DNA of 64,000 bases from Pseudodesulfovibrio profundus. Lineage in GTDB: Bacteria; Desulfobacterota; Desulfovibrionia; Desulfovibrionales; Desulfovibrionaceae. A program made the position numbers and the translations under genes. The stretch lies in assembly GCF_900217235.1 (NCBI RefSeq), contig NZ_LT907975.1:2951001-3015000 (forward strand). Direction: 5' to 3'. Positions within the stretch are counted from its first letter, which is position 1. The number at the start of each line of letters is the position of its first letter. Below the pieces are notes generated by a model, which was not told the origin of the DNA, did no database searches, and saw only the letters and a program-made list of their open reading frames with translations. Of this stretch, positions 56,135-63,930 are shown one piece after another.

Positions 56135-56503
56135 ATGAAACGAATATGCGTCTACCTCGGCTCCAATCCCGGCTTTGACCCGGCCTATGCCGAAGCCACA
56201 AAAGCCCTCGGCCTGGAACTCGCCAAACGCAAGCTCGGACTGGTCTACGGCGGCTCCGACGTTGGCTTGATGGGCCTTCTCGCCAATACCTGCCTGGAAG
56301 CAGGCGGCGAGATCATCGGCGTCATTCCCGAGTTGTTGGTGGAGAAAGAAGTCGCCCACAACGGTTTGACCGAACAGCACGTGGTCAACTCCATGCACGA
56401 GCGCAAGCAACTCATGGCCGACCTCTCCGATGGCTTCATCGCCCTTCCCGGCGGCATCGGCACGCTGGAGGAATTCTTTGAGGTTCTGACCTGGAATCAC
56501 TGA
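56135..56503 (+). pseudogene. Truncated LOG-family gene
   Basis: The N-terminal 122 residues of a LOG (TIGR00730) protein, the family of cytokinin riboside monophosphate phosphoribohydrolases. VYLGSNPGFDP, YGGSDVGLMG, the SMHERKQLM arginine and the PGGIGTLEEFFE motif are all present. Full-length relatives have about 60 more residues; here the frame ends at TWNH and a stop. The start has AAGGTGA upstream. The break falls at the border of the Rhs/IS region. Because the catalytic motif survives but the fold is incomplete, I treat it as a pseudogene. Confidence 0.8.
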
Positions 56504-56546
56504 CCCACGTTTATATCCGTTGTAATTATTCACCTTTTTCGACGAA

Positions 56547-56617
56547 TTTTGCCGCCTAGGCACATAAAAGCACACCCTGGTATACAGCCCGTATACCAGG
56601 GTGAAATTCTTTTATTT
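56547..56617 (+). terminator. Terminator-like repeat, copy 2
   Basis: The same layout as 52054-52117: TTTTGCC-gcCTAGG, then CACCCTGGTAT, 9-base loop, ATACCAGGGTG and a T-rich tail. The stem differs from copy 1 at a paired position (A-T becomes G-C), so structure is conserved though sequence changed. Confidence 0.75.
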
Positions 56618-56936
56618 TGGGCGTTTACTTATGATTTTCTGATTTGTTATGCTGGAAGCTGTTTCTCAAAATCCATACGATGTTAGGCAGTTAGCCGGGA
56701 CGCCGTGCTGACTATGGGGTAAGTTGGTCTTGTTGTCAAAAGTTTACCGAGAGGCGATTAGAAGCGAACTTCTCTTTGCTTAATAGACATCTCCAACTTG
56801 AATTCACCACTTTGTCGATTAACATCATTCCCCACTCTTGTATGGTCGTATTACTTGTTATATAATCATTGTTTTTACAAATGATTATCGGTATTTTTTC
56901 TGCATTCATTGAAATTTGGACATGAGGACATTGGGA
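56618..56936 (+). other. AT-rich non-coding stretch before the caspase gene
   Basis: No convincing coding frame. The last ~120 bases are strongly AT-rich and probably hold the promoter of the caspase-like gene; I cannot choose boxes with confidence. The composition shift begins here and continues through that gene. Confidence 0.4.
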
Positions 56937-58718
56937 ATGATTAAAACAGCTCTGCTCATAGGTAATTCAAAATATAATGACCTTTCCACACTCAAAGGGC
57001 CTGAAAAGGACATTAAGCTAGTTGCGAAAGCTCTGAGACTAAATGGCTTCAAGACAACGGAATTGTTCGATCTGGACATATCTAGCTTGGTTCAAGCTGT
57101 CGAAGACTACAAATCATATAGTCAAGAGCCTGGTGTCCATGCTTTTTATTTTGCCGGCCATGGTTTTAGTATTGATGGGAAAAATCATATTACTAGCATT
57201 GATTTCGAATTCGATAATGCCAAATATTATTCATTAACTCTAGATGACATTCGTGACGACCAGAGTGATGGAATCTCTCTTCTTTTTATTGACGCATGCA
57301 GGGTTAATCCCAACGATGTCAATAAAATGCGTCACAGGTCCGTAGCTTCTGACATTGACTTTTCTGAGTTCATGGTTGACCAGCCTCTCTCGCCGTCAAC
57401 CGTTATGTCGTTTTCTACAAACTTTGGTAAGTCAGCGGCCGACAGTCATCTAGACACCGGCGTTAGCCCTTATGCATATGCTCTCGCGAAGAATCTTGAA
57501 AAGCATGGACATGAAATGACTAGCATCTTGGGAAGAACGAGAGCAGACGTATTCCGTATGACAAAAGGTGCCCAGATGCCTATCGACATTTCCTCTTTGT
57601 CAAAACCATTATCAATATGCAAATCCTTTGATTTTGATGAAATTAAGTTTCTTATGACCCAATTTGGAACCGGGTATTCTTGTGCAGCACTGAAGGATTT
57701 TCCCTTCTTTGTTTTTCCAGGTGGCAAATTTATCAAAGGAGTAAGACCCGTCTTTAAGAGTGGAAAGACGTTAGAAATTGAGCGCGTGGAGGCATTCGAG
57801 ATACCTATCTATGATGAGATACCAACTACCGGGTATGAAATTGAAATGGGCTTGGTCGACCCCAAAATGAATCTGAGAAATGGAAAGCCATTTGCCGAAA
57901 CAGTTGAATCAATAGCCACATGGCAAGGGAAGCTTTTTGTGGGGTTTTCCGGTGGAAGTATCGGCTACTTTGTCCCAGGCAATCAAGACCTCCAAACGAT
58001 TTCTCTATCCACTGATCCAATTTTTTTCATTGATTATGACGAGCAGAAACAGCTGATCTTTTTTGCAGGGAGTGCAGGTGTCTTTGCCTATAGCCTGAAT
58101 GATTCTCAAATCATGGAGATTAGTAGTACCGAGTCATACTCTTTTGCTATAAATCGTGATGAGGCAATGATTTATTACACTGAAACCAGTCGTGGGATAC
58201 AAAATCTACATCAATCCAGTTACTATGGAGAGAAGCGGCGTATCCTCGGAGACGAATATCTTAAACACAACACTTCATTCTTCTACAGTATGAAATATTT
58301 GGAACGACATGATATGCTCGTGTGTGCAACTTCAAATGGTGTGTTGTTTTTTAATTGCAAGGACGGATCTTGGCAACAGTGCGCCTTTTCGGCGGAATCT
58401 TTTCCCGGATTCATAGATTCGATCGAAATAAACTATCACACCAAGGGTGAGGCTCGATCATATGAGTACCTATGCATGGATACGAATCATGACGAAGATG
58501 TTGTTGCTTTCGGGACCGGGGACGGGAAAGTACATATCTGGGATGTAAAAACCCGACATCCTCTTTCGGAAGTTGTGGTAGATGCGACGAAAAAACATAT
58601 TACCGCTTTAGCTTGGGGTTTTGAAGATACGTTGATCGCCACTATCGAATTTACCGATCTTGTAATGATCAAATCCTCGCTCTCGACAAACTACCTCAGT
58701 GTTTATGACGAATATTAG
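56937..58718 (+). CDS. Caspase-like peptidase with beta-propeller-like C-terminus
   Basis: A 593-residue protein. Residues 1-235 form a caspase (C14) domain: TALLIGNSKYND at the start, the catalytic histidine in FYFAGHGF (His75) and cysteine in LLFIDACR (Cys121). The C-terminal ~260 residues show repeated four-stranded blades, one with the WD-like motif GDGKVHIWDVKTR, so it is a propeller-type sensor or binding module. It is AT-rich, unlike most of the window, and has no partner gene next to it. The start at 56937 has AGGA eight bases upstream; an ATG five codons earlier is possible. Bacterial caspases with sensor domains act in cell death or phage defence; no such role is shown here. Confidence 0.83.
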   Translation: MIKTALLIGNSKYNDLSTLKGPEKDIKLVAKALRLNGFKTTELFDLDISSLVQAVEDYKSYSQEPGVHAFYFAGHGFSIDGKNHITSIDFEFDNAKYYSLTLDDIRDDQSDGISLLFIDACRVNPNDVNKMRHRSVASDIDFSEFMVDQPLSPSTVMSFSTNFGKSAADSHLDTGVSPYAYALAKNLEKHGHEMTSILGRTRADVFRMTKGAQMPIDISSLSKPLSICKSFDFDEIKFLMTQFGTGYSCAALKDFPFFVFPGGKFIKGVRPVFKSGKTLEIERVEAFEIPIYDEIPTTGYEIEMGLVDPKMNLRNGKPFAETVESIATWQGKLFVGFSGGSIGYFVPGNQDLQTISLSTDPIFFIDYDEQKQLIFFAGSAGVFAYSLNDSQIMEISSTESYSFAINRDEAMIYYTETSRGIQNLHQSSYYGEKRRILGDEYLKHNTSFFYSMKYLERHDMLVCATSNGVLFFNCKDGSWQQCAFSAESFPGFIDSIEINYHTKGEARSYEYLCMDTNHDEDVVAFGTGDGKVHIWDVKTRHPLSEVVVDATKKHITALAWGFEDTLIATIEFTDLVMIKSSLSTNYLSVYDEY

Positions 58719-58867
58719 TTTGTCGTGGAAGATAAATTGTAAAGACCGGTCTCAGAAAGCTGGATCGTTTTTCAAGGTGGAGCCCTAATCGACACAATTC
58801 CCTAAGATCCATCCCTCTGACTAAATATCTCCACGGGCGCCTTCGCCATGCGTGAACGAAGAGAAGA

Positions 58868-59243
58868 ATGCCCAACTACCGCAACTACCCTATCGTCAAA
58901 GAAATCATCAACGAACTGATCAAGCTGAACCTGCCAGAATATCATGGTCGAAGAACGTACTCGTGGCATCGCTGAACGGCAAGTGCCAAGCCAACACCGA
59001 ACCGAGCAACGTCTGTATCGAGCTGCACTTTAACTTCGATCTTGAGGAGAGGAGTACGGGAAGCACATGCAGATTGTCACGATCAAATCATGCTTAAAGG
59101 GAGGCGGGGTCGGGCTGGTGTCCTCGGTCATGGATTGCTTGCCGGAAGACATAAAGGATTGCGTTTACGATTCAACCGATGGTGAGGCCAAGACATTTGG
59201 GTCGAAGCTGGCCGAAAAGTATCCGAACATAGTACGCGACTAA
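58868..59243 (+). pseudogene. Decayed gene read in three frames
   Basis: Coding-like sequence passes through all three plus-strand frames. Frame one begins at ATG 58868 (MPNYRNYPIVKEIINELIK), the next frame carries WSKNVLVASLNGKCQANT and CIELHFNFDLEE, and the last, from about 59050, reads EYGKHMQIVTIKSCLKGGG and ends at the stop 59241-59243. Joined by two frameshifts, this would give a protein of roughly 120 residues. I do not recognise the family. The end overlaps the stop codon of the convergent gene. A separate small protein starting at ATG 59067 (58 residues) is the alternative reading. Confidence 0.5.
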
Positions 59244-60208
59244 ACGTCTATCAAAAACCGAGCCAGGACGTTCGCCTGGAGGTTCATTTCGACTCTGCCA
59301 GCACGACTGCTGGCGGCAGCATATGCCATTTGCTCAAAGCAAAGTCCTTTCCTGGCGTCTAGGGCGACATTCTTAGCTATCTCGTCAGCTTTAGTGTTGG
59401 TCGGGTGGACCTTGTAGAAGCTCCCTTCGTGGAGCCTATGTAGAACGTGACAGATGGCAAAGGTCTCTTGGTCCTCGAAGTCATGGCAAGCTGCGGCGAT
59501 GGCTGTCTTGCCGATCGCTAGCTGTTCGTACATGTCTGGATCAGAACAGGCATCCTTGAACACTCTCCGGGCGACCTCATGCGCCTTTTTACTAGATTCC
59601 TCAAATGATTTAGGAGTTATGGCCGCGTCGATCACACGCCTTGCGCTTTTGTGTAGCACATCGTGCGCTATGTCCTTTGCTGCCGACTCCAGAGCTTTTA
59701 GGAGGAAGCTCTCCATCTCTTTTTCAGTAATGCTAACGTTATAATACTCAATGAAGCCAAACAACTCGTCGGCGATTGTGTATGAGACGTGCCAAACTTC
59801 AGCTTCGACGGCTGCTAAGACATATTTGGACGTCACGGCGAATGTCGCACCAAATGAAATCGCCCCTCCGTGGCTCCAGGCGTACTCCAGGGCTTGCTTT
59901 TGGTTGGATTTATAGCTGTACGCACACCCCATGGCGATGTTGCCGTGGTGGAGTTGCAAGGCTTCGATAGCTCTGTTCAATGCCGGGATCAACTTATGGG
60001 AGGCCGCATAAAGGGCACAGTCTCTTGCGTCTTGCGCTGCGACCAAAGTCCTGTCTGATTTGTCTTCGCGTATGATCGGGGTAACGATCTCCCAGAGGCC
60101 GCTCTGGTATTCTTCGTGCTCTATCTCGTCGTGGGCATAGAGGTGGGCTAGGCGCAGTATTTCTTTAAGCCCGTCCTGGGCTACTTCGGAGTTCTCCCAC
60201 AGGGGCAT
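59240..60208 (-). CDS. Hypothetical alanine/histidine-rich helical protein
   Basis: A 322-residue protein with no signal or membrane segment and no motif that I know. It is rich in Ala, Glu and His, with many heptad-like stretches (ALESAAKDIAHDVLHKSARR), so it is probably all-helical. It lies in the integrase region, just upstream of a decayed gene, and may be a cargo gene of the element. The ATG at 60208 has no good ribosome site. Recognition of homologs is needed before any function can be proposed. Confidence 0.6.
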   Translation of the reverse strand: MPLWENSEVAQDGLKEILRLAHLYAHDEIEHEEYQSGLWEIVTPIIREDKSDRTLVAAQDARDCALYAASHKLIPALNRAIEALQLHHGNIAMGCAYSYKSNQKQALEYAWSHGGAISFGATFAVTSKYVLAAVEAEVWHVSYTIADELFGFIEYYNVSITEKEMESFLLKALESAAKDIAHDVLHKSARRVIDAAITPKSFEESSKKAHEVARRVFKDACSDPDMYEQLAIGKTAIAAACHDFEDQETFAICHVLHRLHEGSFYKVHPTNTKADEIAKNVALDARKGLCFEQMAYAAASSRAGRVEMNLQANVLARFLIDV

Positions 60209-60238
60209 GACACGGTGTGCTGCGTCAATGGCAAGCAG

Positions 60239-60448
60239 TCAGAGCGTCTTTTCAATGAACTCTTCGTGCTGGTAAGGTGCAGCGTCCATCGCATCCAGGC
60301 AGGCTTGGAGGCCGAGGTTTTCGAGGATGAATGAAAACGTGGGCTGAGCGTCTTCGGAGTCGGTCAGAAGGGCGAGCTTGGCCTTGGCGGTGGGCTGGAA
60401 GCCGTCATTGACGAGCTTGCCTTCCGCGATGGAAAGGAAGTTTTTCAT
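60239..60448 (-). CDS. Small hypothetical protein near the integrase
   Basis: A 69-residue acidic protein. The start at 60448 has AGGA about eight bases upstream. Sequence is mixed helix with Asp/Glu; no family recognised. It precedes the 322-residue gene on the same strand by 30 bases, and follows the integrase by 62, so the three may share a transcript. Confidence 0.45.
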   Translation of the reverse strand: MKNFLSIAEGKLVNDGFQPTAKAKLALLTDSEDAQPTFSFILENLGLQACLDAMDAAPYQHEEFIEKTL

Positions 60449-60510
60449 GATCGTGTCCTGGCTGGGAGGATAGGGCCTGGGGCAACAAAACAGCACCCAA
60501 GCGGTTTGGA

Positions 60511-61536
60511 TTAGAAGCTGGGAAGCTTCTCGATGGCTTGCCTTTTAGTGTCACCGATGAGGTGGCAGTAAGTGTTGAACAGCATCGCTGGGCTGGAGTG
60601 CCCAAGTAGGACGGAAACCGTCTTGATATCAACATTGCTCGCGACCATGATGGAAGCGAAGTAGTGGCGCAAGTGGTAAGGAACGATATCCTTGGTGATG
60701 CCCGCTCGTTGCACGGATCTCAAGAACGCGCCGTTAACGCACTTGATGGGCTTGCCTCTGAACTCGACAAGGTGCTCAGTCCTGGCGCTCTTTTGCCACT
60801 CCTTGATCGTTTCAAGAAATTGGTCTTGCACAGGGACGTAGCGGTCACTCCTGATCGTCTTCGTGCCGCGAATCCTGATGACCTTGTTCTCAAAGTCTAC
60901 ATCGCTGTACTTGATTTTGAGCAGCTCGGTCTGCCCCGGACGGCATCCGGTGTTCATGATTATCTTAATGACCCGCTTGATGTGCGGAGGAGCATTGTCG
61001 TAGATGGCCTGGATTTCCTCCCTACCGATTTCAAGATCCCTGGGCTTCTCTTGCTTCTTGACTCTCTTCCACCAACTCGCCATGGGATTCTTCTCGATGT
61101 AGTCAGAGTCCACCCCGAAGTTGAAGATGACGTTGAGGTAAGCAAGGTAACGGTTGAACGAACAGTTGGAGAGCCCTTTGTACTGAAGTGCAAGCTTGTC
61201 GAAGTCTCTTGCTTTGAGTTTATGGATCGGAGCATGATTCAGCGCAGGGAGATATGACCTGTTGACCCTGTTAGCAAGCTCTGTAAGGTCTTTGATGGAC
61301 TTCTTCCCGATGGCTTTTTCGTGATCAATGTAGGACTGAGCAAGCTCATCGAGATAGACATCGCTTTCCCTTACTTCTTCATGGCGAGCCTTCATCAGCT
61401 TTACCTCGGCATCACGTTCTTTCGCCGCCTTCTTGGCTTCAATCCCTCTGCCGAAATACTCACGCTTTGGGCTTTTGCGGTGCGGGACTCTGTACTGGAC
61501 ATAAAAACGACCGTCTTTGGTGTAACCTACACTCAT
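60511..61536 (-). CDS. int: Phage-type tyrosine integrase
   Basis: A 341-residue tyrosine recombinase. An N-terminal arm-binding part (first ~55 residues, YTKDGRFYVQYRVPH) is followed by a SAM-like core-binding domain and the catalytic domain. Catalytic residues are visible: Arg in TGCRPGQTELL, HLRHYF (His-x-x-Arg), LLGHSS (His), and Tyr in NTYCH. It ends 26 residues after the catalytic tyrosine. The upstream excisionase-like gene ends one base before its start. It should insert and excise the accessory element; no att site could be found by eye. Confidence 0.92.
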   Translation of the reverse strand: MSVGYTKDGRFYVQYRVPHRKSPKREYFGRGIEAKKAAKERDAEVKLMKARHEEVRESDVYLDELAQSYIDHEKAIGKKSIKDLTELANRVNRSYLPALNHAPIHKLKARDFDKLALQYKGLSNCSFNRYLAYLNVIFNFGVDSDYIEKNPMASWWKRVKKQEKPRDLEIGREEIQAIYDNAPPHIKRVIKIIMNTGCRPGQTELLKIKYSDVDFENKVIRIRGTKTIRSDRYVPVQDQFLETIKEWQKSARTEHLVEFRGKPIKCVNGAFLRSVQRAGITKDIVPYHLRHYFASIMVASNVDIKTVSVLLGHSSPAMLFNTYCHLIGDTKRQAIEKLPSF

Positions 61537-61773
61537 CTACACCACCACCTGTGCATGGCCGTGCCTGCGCGTGCGCACGGGGTTGTGGAAGCTGGTCGGG
61601 TTGGTCATGAAGTCGTCCAAGTCCTCCTTTCGATATCGATCCCGTTTGGGGCCACATTTCGGAATCTCGTAGTCCTTGGCGAACTGTCTGAATGTGACGA
61701 CGCAGTAGCCGCAGTATTCGGCTGCTTCTTTCTGCGTATAAAATTGCCTTTCGACGGTGATGGGCCTGCTCAT
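61537..61773 (-). CDS. Excisionase-like DNA-binding protein
   Basis: A 78-residue protein with a MerR/excisionase-type helix-turn-helix (TQKEAAEYCGYCVVTFRQFAK) followed by RYRKEDLDDFM, the usual tail of the helix. The start at 61773 has GGAGG upstream. It ends directly before the integrase start, so the two are coupled. Role: directionality factor or repressor for the integrase. Confidence 0.8.
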   Translation of the reverse strand: MSRPITVERQFYTQKEAAEYCGYCVVTFRQFAKDYEIPKCGPKRDRYRKEDLDDFMTNPTSFHNPVRTRRHGHAQVVV

Positions 61774-61799
61774 TGCTGGTATCCTCCTATTGGAAGTAG

Positions 61800-61919
61800 T
61801 TGATTCGTATGAGGGAACAACTCCCTCAAGTTCAAAATTTTTAAAAATTTCCGGGACTGACCCCCTCGACTTCATTAATTTCTCAAACTCCAGGGCCCGA
61901 AGTAAACTCGACGAATCAA
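61800..61919. other. 9-bp inverted repeat pair next to the second recombinase
   Basis: TTGATTCGT at 61800-61808 and its inverse ACGAATCAA at 61911-61919 bracket 102 bases. Inside lies a 7+7 palindrome, TGAGGGA-acaac-TCCCTCA (61810-61828), and an AT-rich stretch (61833-61852). The segment is between the excisionase-like gene and the end of a short tyrosine recombinase. This resembles the layout of FimB/FimE-controlled invertible promoters; no inversion is shown. Confidence 0.35.
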
Positions 61920-61920
61920 A

Positions 61921-62520
61921 TCAAATGGAATTTTTCAGGATGCTAACTACTTCCGTGTCGCTGATTCCGAGATAACGCATGGTGACGGCTGGCGAGGCGT
62001 GATTGAAGCGCTTGCACAGCACCTCGAATCCGACACCAAAGTGGACGCGCTGCACGTAGCCGAACGTCTTTCGCAGGGTGTGGGCTCCGTAGTTGCCGTC
62101 GAGGCCAGCCTCGCGACACCAAGTCTTCACCATGCGGTTGACGGACTGGATCGTGAGCGGCTTGTTGTCCCCTTTCTGGGATCGGAACAAGTAAGCGTCA
62201 TCGCAGAACGAGCCTGACGCGAGGAACCGCGTCAGTGCTGAGTGGACTGAATCGTTGACCGCAAGGACGTTTGTCTTGCCCGTCTTGGACTCCTTTACGG
62301 CGATGGTGTCGTCGACGTTCTTGCCGCGCAGGTCTCCGACCTTGAGCCGCAGGAGGTCTCCGCATCGGATGCCGTTGTTGGTCGCGATCACGAAAAGCAA
62401 CAGGTCACGCGGCTTGTCGTGGAGCATGTCCTTGATGGCCGAGATAGCTTCCAGGGAGCGGATGGGCTCGACGGTGATGGAACTTCCCTTGGGGGGATGA
62501 TTGACGTTTCTAGGGCTCAT
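61921..62520 (-). CDS. Short tyrosine recombinase (FimB/FimE size)
   Basis: A 199-residue recombinase with only the catalytic domain: Arg in NNGIRCGDLLRLKVGDL, HTLRKTFGY (His-x-x-Arg), FNHASP (His), and Tyr in TMRYLGI. The N-terminal SAM-like domain of larger integrases is missing, as in the FimB/FimE and XerC-type short recombinases (about 200 residues). The start has no strong ribosome site. It lies beside a 9-bp inverted repeat pair, so an inversion function is possible. Confidence 0.85.
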   Translation of the reverse strand: MSPRNVNHPPKGSSITVEPIRSLEAISAIKDMLHDKPRDLLLFVIATNNGIRCGDLLRLKVGDLRGKNVDDTIAVKESKTGKTNVLAVNDSVHSALTRFLASGSFCDDAYLFRSQKGDNKPLTIQSVNRMVKTWCREAGLDGNYGAHTLRKTFGYVQRVHFGVGFEVLCKRFNHASPAVTMRYLGISDTEVVSILKNSI

Positions 62521-62524
62521 TTTC

Positions 62525-62658
62525 GAATGTTAAGTATCTGCTTGGTTTTGCGTGCTTTTTTAACATTCTCAGGGTGGGTTGTTTTGAGGAGTCGATAAGT
62601 CTTCAAAAACACAGTCGCTTTTCGGAGAATGTTAACTTTTGTCTAAAACTTAACATTG
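62525..62658. repeat. Four copies of an inverted GAATGTTAA motif
   Basis: GAATGTTAA at 62525-62533 and 62627-62635, and the inverted form TTAACATTC/G at 62560-62568 and 62650-62658. They form two head-to-head pairs in the promoter region between the short recombinase and a small plus-strand gene. This is the pattern of a repressor operator set or of recombinase accessory sites. The last copy is off by one base. Confidence 0.55.
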
Positions 62659-62671
62659 TCGAGGAGTTATC

Positions 62672-62839
62672 GTGAACGCGAGATCGAGAAGAAAGATGCG
62701 GGAATTTGAAACTTTTTTTGGGAAAAGTGCGGAAAAGCACCCCTGCGAACACAGTGTTCCGATAAATAGTAGCAAGCAGAAGGTGAAGCGGCGGGAGCGA
62801 TTCAGCCTGGTGGATTTCTTTCAAGAAATGCAGCAATGA
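62672..62839 (+). CDS. Small basic protein behind the operator-like repeats
   Basis: A 55-residue frame with a GTG start at 62672 and a GAGGAG ribosome site six bases upstream. The product is strongly basic (ARSRRKMRE, KQKVKRRERF), which suggests nucleic-acid binding. The repeats just upstream would sit in its promoter. No family recognised, and the product is short, so confidence is moderate. Confidence 0.45.
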   Translation: MNARSRRKMREFETFFGKSAEKHPCEHSVPINSSKQKVKRRERFSLVDFFQEMQQ

Positions 62840-63102
62840 GCATCGCTCATCGGTTGGGTGGGCGTTGCCCACCTCTTCCGGTGAGTGTGGTCATGCGCGT
62901 AGCGCACAATGCTTCGTTCAATGAATTCCAATTTGTAATTTGTTAAGTTTGCTGAACGGAAATTCGATCAATCATACCCATGCTCATCAAGTGTGACCCA
63001 AGCTGTGTTCCACTCATGGATTTTGCCGTCCATAACGCAACAAGGGCGTTCGCAGGTCATGCCCACAAACGCCCATTCTCGATTGTTGTTATCAGAAGCT
63101 GG

Positions 63103-63687
63103 CTACCTGAATTTGTCCACGCTTTCCCTCAGCAATGCTTCGTCCTTGATGCACTCCTTCCAATACTGCGAGCCCATCATCATGTCCTTTCTGAGCTGGC
63201 CGACGTTGATCGTTCTCCTTAAGAACGCCACGATCTCTTTCCACGATTTCGCTGAAACTTTGTCGGGCTGTCCGTTGAGAACCTTCGTGAAGTGGGATCG
63301 GCTGTAGCCAGACTGCTGCTGGTAGTATGGTGCACCCATTCGGGCCGACTTGTAGAAGGCGAAATATGCTCGGGCCTGGGCGAGAAAATCCCGGTCGTCT
63401 GCAAGCTTGCGAGTCGCTTTGTTCAAGGAATGTCGTTCGTTGTCCTCAATGTGGATGAGGTTGGCGTATGCTTCGGCGGCCTTAACGCTATCTACGCCTT
63501 CGACTTCTTTAACGAGGTTGATGGCGTTGCCTGCCCACTCGCAGGCGTGGCACCGTGCTACGCCGTTGTCGTGGTACCCCCTGAACGCGTGCTTGCCGCA
63601 GAACGGGCAGACGAGGTTGCCGCCCTTGATGGTCGAGTCGAGGCCGAGATCGGCGAAGAGTTCCTGAAAATTGATGCTTTCTAACAT
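63103..63687 (-). CDS. Primase-type zinc-finger protein with helix-turn-helix
   Basis: A 194-residue protein. The N-terminal ~70 residues form a CHC2-like primase zinc finger (CPFCGKHAF, CHACEWAGNAINLV). The middle is helical, and near the end YSRSHFTKVLNG looks like a helix-turn-helix. There is no TOPRIM or polymerase domain, so it is not a full primase. It resembles replication or control genes of integrative elements and phages. The start at 63687 is the first ATG that gives the zinc finger; the frame is open 23 codons further up. It is divergent from a small frame and upstream of the partial gene at the edge. Confidence 0.75.
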   Translation of the reverse strand: MLESINFQELFADLGLDSTIKGGNLVCPFCGKHAFRGYHDNGVARCHACEWAGNAINLVKEVEGVDSVKAAEAYANLIHIEDNERHSLNKATRKLADDRDFLAQARAYFAFYKSARMGAPYYQQQSGYSRSHFTKVLNGQPDKVSAKSWKEIVAFLRRTINVGQLRKDMMMGSQYWKECIKDEALLRESVDKFR

Positions 63688-63726
63688 AGCATCCTCCCGT
63701 ATTACATATAATAGAAAAACGTGAGC

Positions 63727-63864
63727 ATGCTGGCGGACGATCCGGAAGCTGTTCACAATTCTATTTATGTGGACAGAAAGATTGTTTCGGCGCTGGAGGT
63801 TAGCCCTGACGAGGGCTACAAGGGCGACTCTCTTAATGGTTTTTTCTTTTTCGGGAAGATGTAG
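63727..63864 (+). CDS. Doubtful small frame
   Basis: A 45-residue frame (MLADDPEAVHNSIYVDRK...) with no clear ribosome site. It lies in the promoter gap of the zinc-finger gene. The sequence is protein-like but may be a remnant. I list it with low confidence because the gap has no other explanation. Confidence 0.25.
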   Translation: MLADDPEAVHNSIYVDRKIVSALEVSPDEGYKGDSLNGFFFFGKM

Positions 63865-63876
63865 ACGAAATGAAGA

Positions 63877-63906
63877 GGGGCCCCCAGATAAGTATCTGGA
63901 GGCCCC
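63877..63906 (-). terminator. Terminator before the edge gene's neighbours
   Basis: A 14-bp stem with one mismatch (GGGGCCcCCAGATA / TATCTGGaGGCCCC) and a two-base loop, 24 bases after the stop of the partial gene at the right edge. Confidence 0.8.
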
Positions 63907-63930
63907 ATTCGTGTCCTTTCGGGACTGGAT

